A stretch of DNA of 11,585 nucleotides, taken from contig JAJRTI010000887.1 of the NCBI GenBank assembly GCA_024278415.1, positions 1-11,585 of the forward strand, written 5' to 3'. Shown piece after piece: positions 5,685 through 11,585 of the stretch. Both the position numbers and the translations under genes were made by a program. The number at the start of each line of letters is the position of its first letter. The first letter of the stretch is position 1. The DNA is from Planctomycetota bacterium (lineage in GTDB: Bacteria > Planctomycetota > Brocadiia > JAJRTI01). The notes beneath the pieces are model-generated. The model was not told the origin of the DNA. It was given only the letters and a program-made list of their open reading frames with translations, and ran no database searches.

Positions 5685-6719
5685 TTACTCCCCTAGCAGC
5701 GCCTTAAGGTCGGGGCTGTGGAGCTGCTTCATCTCAGGCTGGTCCATGTTCTCCCGGGTCACGAGCACCGCGCCCGTATCGATGCGGCGCTCAGGTTGGC
5801 CGCCCCGTATGTGCTCCACCAGCGTCTTCACCGCGAGGTAGCCCATGTTGATGGGGTTCTGGAGCACGAGCCCGTGGATCTCGCCTGCCCGCAGCGCGGC
5901 CACGAGTTTCGCGCTCGAATCGAAGCCGACGAACTTCACCTTGCCCGCGCGGCCCGCGGCCTGGAGCGCGAGCAGCATGCCGAACGTGCTCGACTCATTA
6001 GGGCAGTAGATGCCGTCGAGCTTCGTGAAGCGATTCAGCAGATTCTCCGCGGCCTTCTGTGCGGACTCCGTGGTCGCGCCGGCGTACTGGTTGCTCGACA
6101 CGATCTTGATGCCGGGGAACTTCTTGGCGATCGTGTCGAGAAAGCCTTGCTCGCGCTTGGTCGTGCTCGCGGACCCCTCCTGGTAGCGCAGCACGAGCAC
6201 GTCGCCCTTGCCGGCGAGCAACTCGCCCATGCGCTGGGCCGCGATGCAGCCGCCCTTGTAGTTGTCCGTGGCGACAAAGCTCACGTAGCTCTTGTCCGCG
6301 AGCGAGGAGTCGAAGATGACGACAGGGATGCCGGCGGCCACGGCCTCTTTCACCGGCTTCACGAGCGCCTTGTCGTCGAGCGGCGCGAGCACAATGCCGT
6401 CGACCTGCTGGGTGATGAAGTCCTCGACAACGGTAATCTGCGCGGCGCGGTCGTCTTCCTTGAGCGGGCCTTTCCAGATGACCTGGACCGCGTCGAGTTC
6501 TTTCTGGGCCTTGAGTGCGCCGGCATGGACGGACTTCCAGAACTCGTGTGTCGTGCCTTTGGGGATCACGGCCACGCGCAGTTGAGTCGCCGCGGGAACC
6601 TTGGCGGGAGTCTTGGCCTCCGAGCCCGTCGGCCTCTCAGCCTCTGGCTTCCTATTGCAGCCGGCGAGCAAGAGCGCCAGTCCGACGATGAGACTCAGGG
6701 AGATGAGTTGCCTGGCCAT
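5685..6719 (-). CDS. Sugar ABC substrate-binding lipoprotein (RbsB-like)
   Basis: This 344-residue periplasmic binding protein of the Peripla_BP_4/RbsB type captures a small ligand and delivers it to the permease. It has a lipoprotein signal (residues 3-20, lipobox LLAGC, C21) and a short linker. The two-lobe domain begins at LRVAVIPKGTTHEFWKSVHAG (47-67). Further family landmarks are DGIVLAPLDD (107-116), IPVVIFDSSL (131-140), FVATDNYKGG (148-157), VLVLRYQEGSAS (174-185), YCPNESSTFG (238-247) and VGFDSS (264-269). It is the second gene of the operon; the start is supported by GAGGAA about 8 bases upstream and by the signal peptide. It is paralogous to the preceding gene (shared QYAGAT, LALQAA-x-x-AGKV-x-F and a C-terminal TRENM/TKDNM block), which indicates tandem duplication. 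It is predicted to be a membrane-tethered receptor; the ligand is unknown. Confidence 0.93.
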   Translation of the reverse strand: MARQLISLSLIVGLALLLAGCNRKPEAERPTGSEAKTPAKVPAATQLRVAVIPKGTTHEFWKSVHAGALKAQKELDAVQVIWKGPLKEDDRAAQITVVEDFITQQVDGIVLAPLDDKALVKPVKEAVAAGIPVVIFDSSLADKSYVSFVATDNYKGGCIAAQRMGELLAGKGDVLVLRYQEGSASTTKREQGFLDTIAKKFPGIKIVSSNQYAGATTESAQKAAENLLNRFTKLDGIYCPNESSTFGMLLALQAAGRAGKVKFVGFDSSAKLVAALRAGEIHGLVLQNPINMGYLAVKTLVEHIRGGQPERRIDTGAVLVTRENMDQPEMKQLHSPDLKALLGE

Positions 6720-6772
6720 ATTCAGTTCCTCTGTTAGCGAAGCTCTGTTTGCTTCAAACCGTCGAGAGGCCC

Positions 6773-6821
6773 GGAGCGGACGGCCTTCGCCGCCTGTCGG
6801 AACGCGAAGGCGTGCCGCTCC
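6773..6821. repeat. REP-like imperfect palindrome within the operon
   Basis: The arms 6773-6790 (GGAGCGGACGGCCTTCGC) and 6804-6821 (GCGAAGGCGTGCCGCTCC) pair at both ends (7 and 7 bp) around a four-base mismatch, with a 13-base loop. It lies in the 126-bp gap between the two binding-protein genes. In the mRNA it would form a stable hairpin just after the first gene, with no U-run, so it could protect the upstream message or lower downstream expression. It resembles dispersed REP-type elements. Confidence 0.75.
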
Positions 6822-6845
6822 TACAATACGAGCCGTGCGGCCGCC

Positions 6846-7925
6846 TCAGCCGTCCTCGTCCTTATGCGTGAAGGGCGTGAGGTCCGGGTTCAGCAGATCC
6901 TTGACGGTCGGGTTGTTCATGTTGTCCTTGGTCACAAGGATAGCCTTGATCGCGCCCTCGACCTTCTCGCCGGTCTCGCGCACGTGGCCCACGAGGATTT
7001 GCAGGGCCTTCATGCCCATGCCGATGGTATCCATGACCACCAGCGCAGCCACCTGGCCCTTGCCGAGGGCCTCCGTGAGCTTGGGGTGGGGGTCGCAGGC
7101 GATGAACTGGACCTTGCCGGCGAGCTTGGCGGCTTGGAGCGCGGCCAGCATGCCGAGCGACGCGGTCTCACTGGAGCAGAATACGCCGCCGACCTTGGGG
7201 AACTTCTTGAGCAGTTCCGCGGCCTTCTTCTGTGCGGTGTCGGGCGTCGCGCCGGCATACTGGTCTGCGGAGACGACCTGGATGCCGGGCGCCTTGGCCT
7301 TGAGCGTGTCGAGGAACGCTTTCTCGCGGTCGGTGCTGTACGTGACGCCCTTGAAGTTGCGCAGCACGAGCACCTGGCCCTTGCCGTCCATGAGTTTGCT
7401 CAAGTATTCCGCCGCCCGCGCGCCGGCTCCCTTGTGGTCGGCTGGCAGGAAGCCGATGGTCTTGTCCGTGGCAATGTTCGTGTCGATGACCAGGACGGGG
7501 ATCTGATCGGCCGCGTGCTTATTGACGGTGCCCACCGCCGTCTTGGGGTCGAGCGGCCCGAGAATGATGCCATTGGCGCCGTTCCAGACAACTTCGTTGA
7601 TCCGCTGGTTCTGGTCTCCCCTCTTGCTGTCATCCCGCACGCCCGCGTACTGCGTCCGGACGTTTTCGAGATCCTTCGATGCTTTCAACACCCCCAGGTT
7701 GACGCCCTTCCAATAATAGCTTCTGATGGAGCGCGCGACCAAAGCGATGCCAAGCGGCCGGTTCTTGTCGAGAGGGCCCTTCGGGCCAGCCGCCTCCAAC
7801 TCCTGCTGCTCAATCTGCTCCTCCGGCGCAGGTTCACGCGTGGACAGACCGATGTAGCCGAAGACAGCGGCGAGCGCGAACGCGACACCTGCAATCGAAA
7901 GCTTGATCTTGTCCGACTTCTTCAT
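6846..7925 (-). CDS. Sugar ABC substrate-binding protein, second paralog
   Basis: This 359-residue RbsB-type binding protein is the first gene of the transport operon. The N-terminus is MKKSDKIK followed by a hydrophobic segment (9-27) without a lipobox cysteine, so it is either a Sec signal peptide or an uncleaved anchor. An acidic, Gln/Glu-rich linker (31-50) precedes the two-lobe domain: IALVARSIRSYYWKGVNLG (60-78), GIILGPLDPKTA (119-130), IPVLVIDTNI (142-151), FLPADHKGAGAR (159-170), VLVLRNFKG (185-193), FCSSETASLG (249-258) and IACDPH (275-280). The ligand-pocket stretches differ from those of its paralog (CSSE instead of CPNE; ACDPH instead of GFDSS), which suggests a different ligand or affinity. 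The start is supported by a strong AAGGAGA Shine-Dalgarno site 6 bases upstream and by the near-consensus promoter at 8000-8028. Confidence 0.93.
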   Translation of the reverse strand: MKKSDKIKLSIAGVAFALAAVFGYIGLSTREPAPEEQIEQQELEAAGPKGPLDKNRPLGIALVARSIRSYYWKGVNLGVLKASKDLENVRTQYAGVRDDSKRGDQNQRINEVVWNGANGIILGPLDPKTAVGTVNKHAADQIPVLVIDTNIATDKTIGFLPADHKGAGARAAEYLSKLMDGKGQVLVLRNFKGVTYSTDREKAFLDTLKAKAPGIQVVSADQYAGATPDTAQKKAAELLKKFPKVGGVFCSSETASLGMLAALQAAKLAGKVQFIACDPHPKLTEALGKGQVAALVVMDTIGMGMKALQILVGHVRETGEKVEGAIKAILVTKDNMNNPTVKDLLNPDLTPFTHKDEDG

Positions 7926-7999
7926 AGCATTCTCCTTGCATCAGTGAGGGGGCATCGGCTCTCAGGCGATTAGGCCACGGCTATCTGATGACGCGGGCC

Positions 8000-8028
8000 A
8001 TAATATGCCCTCGCGTGGCGCAAGTCAA
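8000..8028 (-). promoter_or_regulatory. Strong sigma70-type promoter of transport operon
   Basis: Read on the minus strand, TTGACT (8023-8028) and TATTAT (8000-8005) are spaced by exactly 17 bases; each hexamer matches consensus at five of six positions. Transcription would begin near 7993, giving a leader of about 68 bases before the first binding-protein gene. This is the best promoter in the window and is consistent with high expression of the operon. Confidence 0.8.
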
Positions 8029-8145
8029 CCAGCGAGTGGGGCAGGAGTTTTTCCCATGCGCCACAGCGGAGACTTGATGCGCGCGACAGGCCGTGGGTGG
8101 CTGGCAGTCGCGTGATTCATTGCACGTCTCTGCGCTCGAAGCAAC

Positions 8146-8161
8146 GGGCGATGAATCGCCC
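8146..8161. repeat. Short perfect hairpin in divergent regulatory region
   Basis: GGGCGA (8146-8151) and TCGCCC (8156-8161) enclose TGAA. Together with the flanking CTAC it has the look of small palindromic repeats scattered through many GC-rich genomes, and like the hairpin at 6773-6821 it is preceded on the minus strand by GTAG. It lies about 40 bases upstream of the promoter at 8199-8228, where it might instead act as an operator. The rest of the 335-bp gap 7926-8260 holds only the two divergent promoters and leaders. Confidence 0.5.
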
Positions 8162-8198
8162 TACTACGAACGTGACACGCCCGGCCTTGCACGCCGTC

Positions 8199-8228
8199 TT
8201 GTCGTGCGCGGCCTCCAATTGCTATTCT
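8199..8228 (+). promoter_or_regulatory. Promoter of ADP-ribosylglycohydrolase gene
   Basis: TTGTCG (8199-8204) lies 18 bases before TATTCT (8223-8228), which carries the TGn extension (TGC at 8220-8222). Transcription would begin near 8235, and a Shine-Dalgarno sequence GAGGGAGA (8248-8255) precedes ATG 8261 by 5 bases. Confidence 0.6.
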
Positions 8229-8260
8229 GACGCAGCCACCGACCCACGAGGGAGATTCTC

Positions 8261-9577
8261 ATGCCCTACTTCGGCCACATGGACGGAACGTACAACAGCT
8301 TCAAGAATTGGCTCGCACTGCTTCACGAGCGCGGCGGCGACACGGCCGCGTACGAGGCGAAGGTGGTGCGCCTGTGCGAGGGCATGCAGAAGCAGCTCGT
8401 CAAGGCGGCTGAGGCCGCGCCAGTGATGAAGGACGAGCCGAGCGGCCTCGATGCGATCCGCGGCCTCCGGCCGCGCGGGCCGCGGCGCCTGGTCGAGTCC
8501 ATGGCCCCCGACGTGCTGCGCGACAAGCTCATGGGCGCGTGGCTCGGCCGCGCGGCCGGGTGCATCTTGGGCATTCCGCCGGAGGGTATGTCCAAGCGCG
8601 ACATCAAGAACGCGGCCCAGGGCATGGGCATGAAGTATCCCCTCGCGGACTACTGGCCGCTCGACCCCAAGCTCCGCGGCAAGGACGCACTGCACTACGG
8701 CCTCACCCCGCGCAGGAAGTTCCTCAAGGGCAAGGTCACCTACGCCGGCACGGACGACGACCTCACGTACACGCTGCTGGGGCTATTGATCTTCGAGGAC
8801 CACGGCATCGACTTCACCACGGCCGACGTGGGCGCGGCGTGGCTGAAGTATCTGCCCACGGCGTGCACCGCGGAGAAGGTGGCGCTCGACAACCTGCGCG
8901 CGGGCATGTCCGCGGCCAAGTGCGGCGAGGAGGCCAATCCGTTCGTGGACTGGATCGGCGCGGATATCCGCAGCGACCCTTGGGGCTATGCCGCACCGGG
9001 TTGCCCGGAGAAAGCGGCCGAGTTCGCCCACCGCGACGCGTACATTAGCCACCGCGCGACCGGCATCCACGGCGAGATGTTCTTCAGCGCGGCCATCGCG
9101 GCCGCGTTCGCGGTGGACGCCCCTGTGGAGGCGATCAAGATCGGCCTCACCGAGATCCCCCGAAAGTGCCGCACAGCGTTGTGCGTGAAGGAAGCGCTCA
9201 AGTGGTGCAAGAAGGACGGCGATTGGGACAAGACCACCGAGCGCATCCTCTCGAAGTACGCGGGCATGTCCATGGCGCACACGCTCAACAACGCCGCGCT
9301 CACGGTCGCCGGGCTCTACTACGGCGAGAAGGACTTCGGCAAGACGATCGCGCTCACCGTCATGGGCGGGGTGGACACGGATTGCACCGGCGCGACCGCG
9401 GGCAGCTTGCTCGGCGCGATCCTCGGCGCCAAGGCGCTGCGCAAGACCGCGCGCAGGTGGATCGCCCCGCTCGGCACGCGCGCGCAGTCCTACATCATTG
9501 GCCACCAGTGGTGGCGGCACGAGAGCATCGTTAAGCGTTTCGCAAAGGTGGCGGAGCAGGTGCTGGCGAGCGCGTGA
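8261..9577 (+). CDS. ADP-ribosylglycohydrolase-family protein
   Basis: This 438-residue protein is a member of the ADP-ribosylglycohydrolase (ARH/DraG, COG1397) fold, which binds two Mg2+ ions and hydrolyses N- or O-glycosidic bonds of ADP-ribose. The domain begins at LRDKLMGAWLGRAAGCILG (86-104). Metal-binding motifs are visible: GTDDDLTYTLL (163-173) near the first site and GGVDTDCTGATAGSLLGAILG (369-389) at the C-terminal site, with the family segment DAYISHRATGIHGEMF (259-274) between them. About 85 residues precede the domain and are not recognised; an insertion near 108-155 is also present. There is no signal peptide, so it is probably cytoplasmic. Many relatives act on substrates other than ADP-ribosylated proteins. 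It is divergent from a sugar-type uptake operon across a shared regulatory region, so a role in breaking down an imported nucleoside- or ribose-like compound is possible. The start is set by a good Shine-Dalgarno site and promoter. Confidence 0.92.
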   Translation: MPYFGHMDGTYNSFKNWLALLHERGGDTAAYEAKVVRLCEGMQKQLVKAAEAAPVMKDEPSGLDAIRGLRPRGPRRLVESMAPDVLRDKLMGAWLGRAAGCILGIPPEGMSKRDIKNAAQGMGMKYPLADYWPLDPKLRGKDALHYGLTPRRKFLKGKVTYAGTDDDLTYTLLGLLIFEDHGIDFTTADVGAAWLKYLPTACTAEKVALDNLRAGMSAAKCGEEANPFVDWIGADIRSDPWGYAAPGCPEKAAEFAHRDAYISHRATGIHGEMFFSAAIAAAFAVDAPVEAIKIGLTEIPRKCRTALCVKEALKWCKKDGDWDKTTERILSKYAGMSMAHTLNNAALTVAGLYYGEKDFGKTIALTVMGGVDTDCTGATAGSLLGAILGAKALRKTARRWIAPLGTRAQSYIIGHQWWRHESIVKRFAKVAEQVLASA

Positions 9578-9613
9578 TAGACTAACCACGAAGTGCGCGA
9601 GGCAGGCGGCACG

Positions 9614-11585
9614 TCACTCGAACGCCACAAACGCCGACGCGTACGTCTCCGCGAGGCCGCCGCCCACAATGCCCGCCTTGAACACAACAGGGTAGCCCTT
9701 GGGCTTGAACTTGCCCGTGCCCGGGCCGAGCAAGACCTCGCCGACCCACACTCGGCCTTCCGGGTCTGCCTTGTACAACTGCACGTACGGTTGCCCGTTG
9801 ATGGCGAGCGGCGTGTAGTTGTGGTTCGCCAACACCTCGACGACCGCGTCCGCGGCAGGCGCTCGCAGATACAGCTCGAAGTGCAACGTGTCGCCCGCGG
9901 CCACGCGGGCGCCCAACGGCGACCCGTCGGCCAGAGTGACGACGAGGCCGTCCACCGGCCGGCGCACCAGCCTGAGCCAATCGAACGTGAACTTGGGGCC
10001 CGGCTTGATCGCGCCGTCCGGCTGCTTCTTCGACCCCGCGGAGCCGATGGAGATGAAGCACTTCTTGTGCTGGCCCGTGCGGAAGTTGTCGTGGATGTAG
10101 TGCGTGTCCACGGTGTAGATGCCGGGCCGCGACGTGTTGACCGCGCCGCGATAGCCTTTGGCGCGAGAGCCCGTGCCAAAGCCCACGTTCGTGAAGCGAT
10201 AGCCCGCGCCATCGATCTTGGACAGCTTGACTTGGAAGAAACGGTACGCGGGGTTGTAGGGGAAGAAGTGCGTCATGCCGGCATAGCCCTTTGGCGAGAT
10301 GCTGCACACAACCACGCCGCCGCCGGCACGCGGCACGGCCTTGAGCGTGCCGGGCTTCACCACCCACTTGGTGTCCCGGCCTTTCCAGTAGTACTTGGGA
10401 GCCGTTTCGAAGTCGTCGAACTCCTCGTTCCATAACGCATTCGGCGACGCCGCGCCGGCGAAGAGCGGCTTCACGGTCTTGCGAGCCGCGGTTGCCAGCT
10501 TCACTACGGGCGTGATCGGCCCCGCGCCTGGCTTCGCGTACGCCTCGATCTCAGAGACGAGGGGGGCCTTCCCATTCGGGAGGCCGCAGGGCCGAACAGC
10601 GGTCGCGGTCAGGCGCAGCTTGAGGCAAGGGCGGGCGGGCCGGAAGTTGTGGGTCACGACGGTTTGCTCGTTGCCTTCGACGCGTGCGCGGTAGGTCTGC
10701 CCGCCGGGAGCGATGAGGTCGATCTGGTAGTCGCTGAGATTGGGGGTGTAGAGCACGACCCGGCCCACGTTCGAGGGCTCTTTCAACGTCAGTTCGATCC
10801 ACGCCGGCTTCTGCCGCCACGCGTACGCGGACCAGCCCATGTCGTCGGTGATACCGTTGATCGCGTAGTAGTAGAACTGATGAAACCACGGCGCGAAGTA
10901 GCCCTTCGAGCAGCGCACTTTGGCGCCGCGAGTCCAATGCAGGAGATTGCCCGGCTTGATCGCGTCTTTGTGGCGTTTGGCAAGCTCATCCGTGACGGCC
11001 TTCACGGTCGGGAGGCGGCGCGCTTTCGGGTCGTCGGTGTACACGTGCACGTCGCCGGCTTCGAATCGATCTTGCACGACGCCCTCGCGGACTTTCACCT
11101 GCCGGCCTTCGGACATGACCAAGAGTTGTGTTCGGGCTCCGAGGCGCGGCCAGCGGATCGTGGCCTCGTACGCGTTGGGCTTGTGGTTGACCGCGATGAG
11201 GTACACCCGGCCGTCGACTTCCCGCGCCCACGTGGCCAGGCCGGGCGCGCCCTCGACCGTCACGGGTTCGGCCGGCGCGGGCGATAAGATCGCCTTCTCC
11301 AAGAAGCGCAGCTCGCGCCACACGTAGGGCAGGCCGTAGCGATACTCGATCTCGTTCATGAAGAAGTTGCCCGTGTAGGCCGTGAACCCTTTGGCGCCGT
11401 AGGCGATGGATGCAAAATACTGGTTGCGGAACACGCGGTACGCGTACGCCGGCGCGGCGCCGTATTCCCGCGTGAAGTGAGCCTGCGCGGACGCGTGCCA
11501 CAAGGTGACGTAGGTCGCTTTCCCGCGGGAGGCCACCTCGTTGACCTTCTTGAGGAAGTTGGGCACGTAATCCCACTTGGGCGAA
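9614..11585 (-). CDS. Glycosidase-like multidomain protein, 5' end outside window
   Basis: The frame runs unbroken off the right edge. The first in-frame candidate start, GTG at 11564-11566, is internal, because upstream codons continue sensibly (SPKWDY). At least 656 residues are present; numbers here count from that Val. Residues 1-95 look like the end of a (beta/alpha)8 glycosidase-type barrel (TYVTLWHASAQ, YGAKGFTAYTG, FLEKAILSPAP). Residues 100-180 form a beta-rich domain (VYLIAVNHKPNAYEATI). About 215-345 resembles an F5/8-type C (discoidin) sugar-binding domain (PAWIELTLKEPSNVGRVVLYTPN). The last 280 residues, starting near LWNEEFDDFE, are beta-rich and not recognised; they may be carbohydrate binding. 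The catalytic residues and signal peptide, if present, lie outside the window. A secreted or surface polysaccharide-acting protein is likely. It is convergent with the ADP-ribosylglycohydrolase gene, with a 36-bp gap. Confidence 0.75.
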   Translation of the reverse strand, partial: SPKWDYVPNFLKKVNEVASRGKATYVTLWHASAQAHFTREYGAAPAYAYRVFRNQYFASIAYGAKGFTAYTGNFFMNEIEYRYGLPYVWRELRFLEKAILSPAPAEPVTVEGAPGLATWAREVDGRVYLIAVNHKPNAYEATIRWPRLGARTQLLVMSEGRQVKVREGVVQDRFEAGDVHVYTDDPKARRLPTVKAVTDELAKRHKDAIKPGNLLHWTRGAKVRCSKGYFAPWFHQFYYYAINGITDDMGWSAYAWRQKPAWIELTLKEPSNVGRVVLYTPNLSDYQIDLIAPGGQTYRARVEGNEQTVVTHNFRPARPCLKLRLTATAVRPCGLPNGKAPLVSEIEAYAKPGAGPITPVVKLATAARKTVKPLFAGAASPNALWNEEFDDFETAPKYYWKGRDTKWVVKPGTLKAVPRAGGGVVVCSISPKGYAGMTHFFPYNPAYRFFQVKLSKIDGAGYRFTNVGFGTGSRAKGYRGAVNTSRPGIYTVDTHYIHDNFRTGQHKKCFISIGSAGSKKQPDGAIKPGPKFTFDWLRLVRRPVDGLVVTLADGSPLGARVAAGDTLHFELYLRAPAADAVVEVLANHNYTPLAINGQPYVQLYKADPEGRVWVGEVLLGPGTGKFKPKGYPVVFKAGIVGGGLAETYASAFVAFE

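Noticed and set aside
6720..6845. A separate promoter for the second binding-protein gene
   Set aside because: No convincing pair of -35 and -10 boxes in minus-strand orientation was found around the hairpin, so co-transcription from 8000-8028 is preferred.
5718..7973. Long plus-strand frames (339 and 369 aa) opposite the two binding-protein genes
   Set aside because: They mirror the codon structure of the genuine minus-strand genes, are rich in His/Arg/Glu/Leu without domains, and the minus-strand products are unmistakable binding proteins.
8097..8426. 109-aa plus-strand frame upstream of the ADP-ribosylglycohydrolase gene
   Set aside because: It crosses the promoter and start of the genuine gene in another phase and has no recognisable features.

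Overview
The window is about 11.6 kb of GC-rich bacterial DNA with eight protein-coding genes, one gene remnant and several non-coding repeats. No RNA gene, CRISPR array, transposase or integrase is visible. The lineage cannot be fixed from this sequence. The combination of a multidomain glycosidase-like protein with a discoidin-type domain, an ADP-ribosylglycohydrolase, RbsB/RbsC-type transport proteins and zf-TFIIB proteins recalls free-living, GC-rich members of the Planctomycetes/Lentisphaerae/Armatimonadetes kind; this is inference only. Conventional sigma70-type promoters (TTGACx, 17-bp spacer, TAnnAT) and Shine-Dalgarno sites fit a Gram-negative-like bacterium.

Bases 1-400 hold no convincing gene. 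They contain a 53-bp direct repeat present twice and a perfect 11-bp palindrome. A PIN-domain toxin remnant (about 397-720) follows and stops short of the usual C-terminus. Its last part carries the promoter of a zf-TFIIB zinc-ribbon protein (779-1333). That gene converges on, and overlaps by 46 bp, an inositol-monophosphatase-family gene (1288-2358, minus). The phosphatase gene forms a two-gene operon with an upstream MFS transporter (2366-3643, minus). The MFS promoter lies back to back with an extended -10 promoter for a peroxiredoxin-like lipoprotein (3775-4524, plus).

Between this lipoprotein and the next minus-strand operon lies a 155-bp element bounded by inverted arrays of a 7-bp repeat (TGGTTSA). 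Its right arm supplies the stop codon of an RbsC-type permease. The transport operon runs leftward from a near-consensus promoter at 8000-8028: substrate-binding protein (6846-7925), a REP-like hairpin, a second paralogous substrate-binding protein (5685-6719, a lipoprotein), then the permease (4676-5677). No ABC ATPase gene is present, so the importer must borrow an ATPase from elsewhere or be incomplete.

Divergent from this operon, across a 335-bp regulatory region, is an ADP-ribosylglycohydrolase-family gene (8261-9577, plus). It converges on a large, 5'-truncated, glycosidase-like secreted-type protein (9614-11585, minus). The right half therefore looks like a carbohydrate or nucleoside scavenging locus: polymer or glycoside attack, uptake through two receptors sharing one permease, and possibly cleavage of an N-glycosidic or ADP-ribose-like bond inside the cell. 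The substrate cannot be read from the sequence.
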